Shown one piece after another: positions 51,428 through 51,477 of a stretch of DNA of 51,477 bases. Position 1 is the first letter of the stretch. Each line of letters starts with the position of its first letter. The position numbers were made by a program, and so were the translations under genes. Location of the stretch: NCBI GenBank assembly GCA_964404765.1, contig CAYOLL010000025.1, positions 1 to 51,477 of the forward strand, given 5' to 3'. The DNA is from CAYOLL01 sp964404765 [NCBI: uncultured Gemmatimonadota bacterium]. Its GTDB lineage: Bacteria > 4572-55. The notes under the pieces were generated by a model. It saw nothing but the letters and a program-made list of their open reading frames with translations. It was not told the origin of the DNA and ran no database searches.

Positions 51428-51477
51428 TTAGTCAACGACCTTTAGAACACTTTTTGTCGGTGTCATTCCGGTATGTT
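51428..51477. repeat. start of an inverted copy of the CTAGTCAAC element, cut by the window end
   Basis: TTAGTCAACGACCTTTAGAA and the following bases match the reverse complement of the right half of 19091-19224 almost perfectly up to the window end. The rest of the element lies outside. Confidence 0.8.

Overview
The window (about 51.5 kb, mostly near 50% GC) looks like the chromosome of a free-living, Gram-negative-type bacterium of the FCB/KSB1/Calditrichota kind. The clues are two large secreted proteins ending in a FlgD-like/type IX-like C-terminal sorting domain (a PNPF motif followed by a WDG...GVYxxRL/GIYFLQL tail), lipoproteins, large secreted M16 and S8 peptidases, and many palindromic dispersed repeats. 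This placement is inferred from gene style only; no rRNA or marker protein is present to settle it.

Layout. 0-5 kb: a broken four-helix-bundle gene and a 1480-residue cyclase/AAA/TPR signalling protein carrying three in-frame palindromic insertions. 5-12.7 kb: a secreted LamG/PKD protein, a DUF2064 transferase, an Fn3 lipoprotein, an alpha/beta hydrolase and a nitronate-monooxygenase-like enzyme. 12.7-21 kb, all on the minus strand: a PIN toxin-antitoxin pair, a ParE-type pair bracketed by 31-bp copies of the neighbouring gene's 3' end, an M16 peptidase, an M3 oligopeptidase and a 2-oxoacid dehydrogenase E2. 21.8-23.6 kb: a CheY-like receiver and a GAF-guanylate/adenylate cyclase. 23.77 kb: tRNA-Asn.

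24.1-35.1 kb is the most interesting stretch: a tightly packed, co-directional gene train behind one good sigma70-like promoter just downstream of tRNA-Asn. It encodes a small protein plus PIN-like nuclease, then, in visibly AT-rich DNA, an alpha-solenoid protein, a four-helix membrane protein, a HEAT-plus-coiled-coil protein, two coiled-coil proteins sharing a C-terminal module, a tandem AAA+ ATPase with an inactive-looking first AAA domain, and an NrdG-like radical SAM protein. No glycyl-radical enzyme is encoded nearby. I do not recognise this set as a named system; it is the best candidate here for an undescribed membrane-linked AAA+/radical-SAM machine, possibly a defence or stress system.

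35.2-51.5 kb: a YkgJ cysteine-cluster protein and an FtsE-like ATPase, a CoA-disulfide-reductase-like flavoenzyme, a secreted YHYH/cadherin-like/dockerin protein, a toxin-antitoxin locus with a broken VapC toxin between 58-bp direct repeats, a PD-(D/E)XK nuclease, a TumA/TumE-like pair, a VWA membrane protein, an Rrf2 regulator, an MtgA transglycosylase with a peptide-binding lipoprotein, and a subtilisin-like protease. Intergenic space is dominated by several families of small palindromic (MITE-like) repeats.
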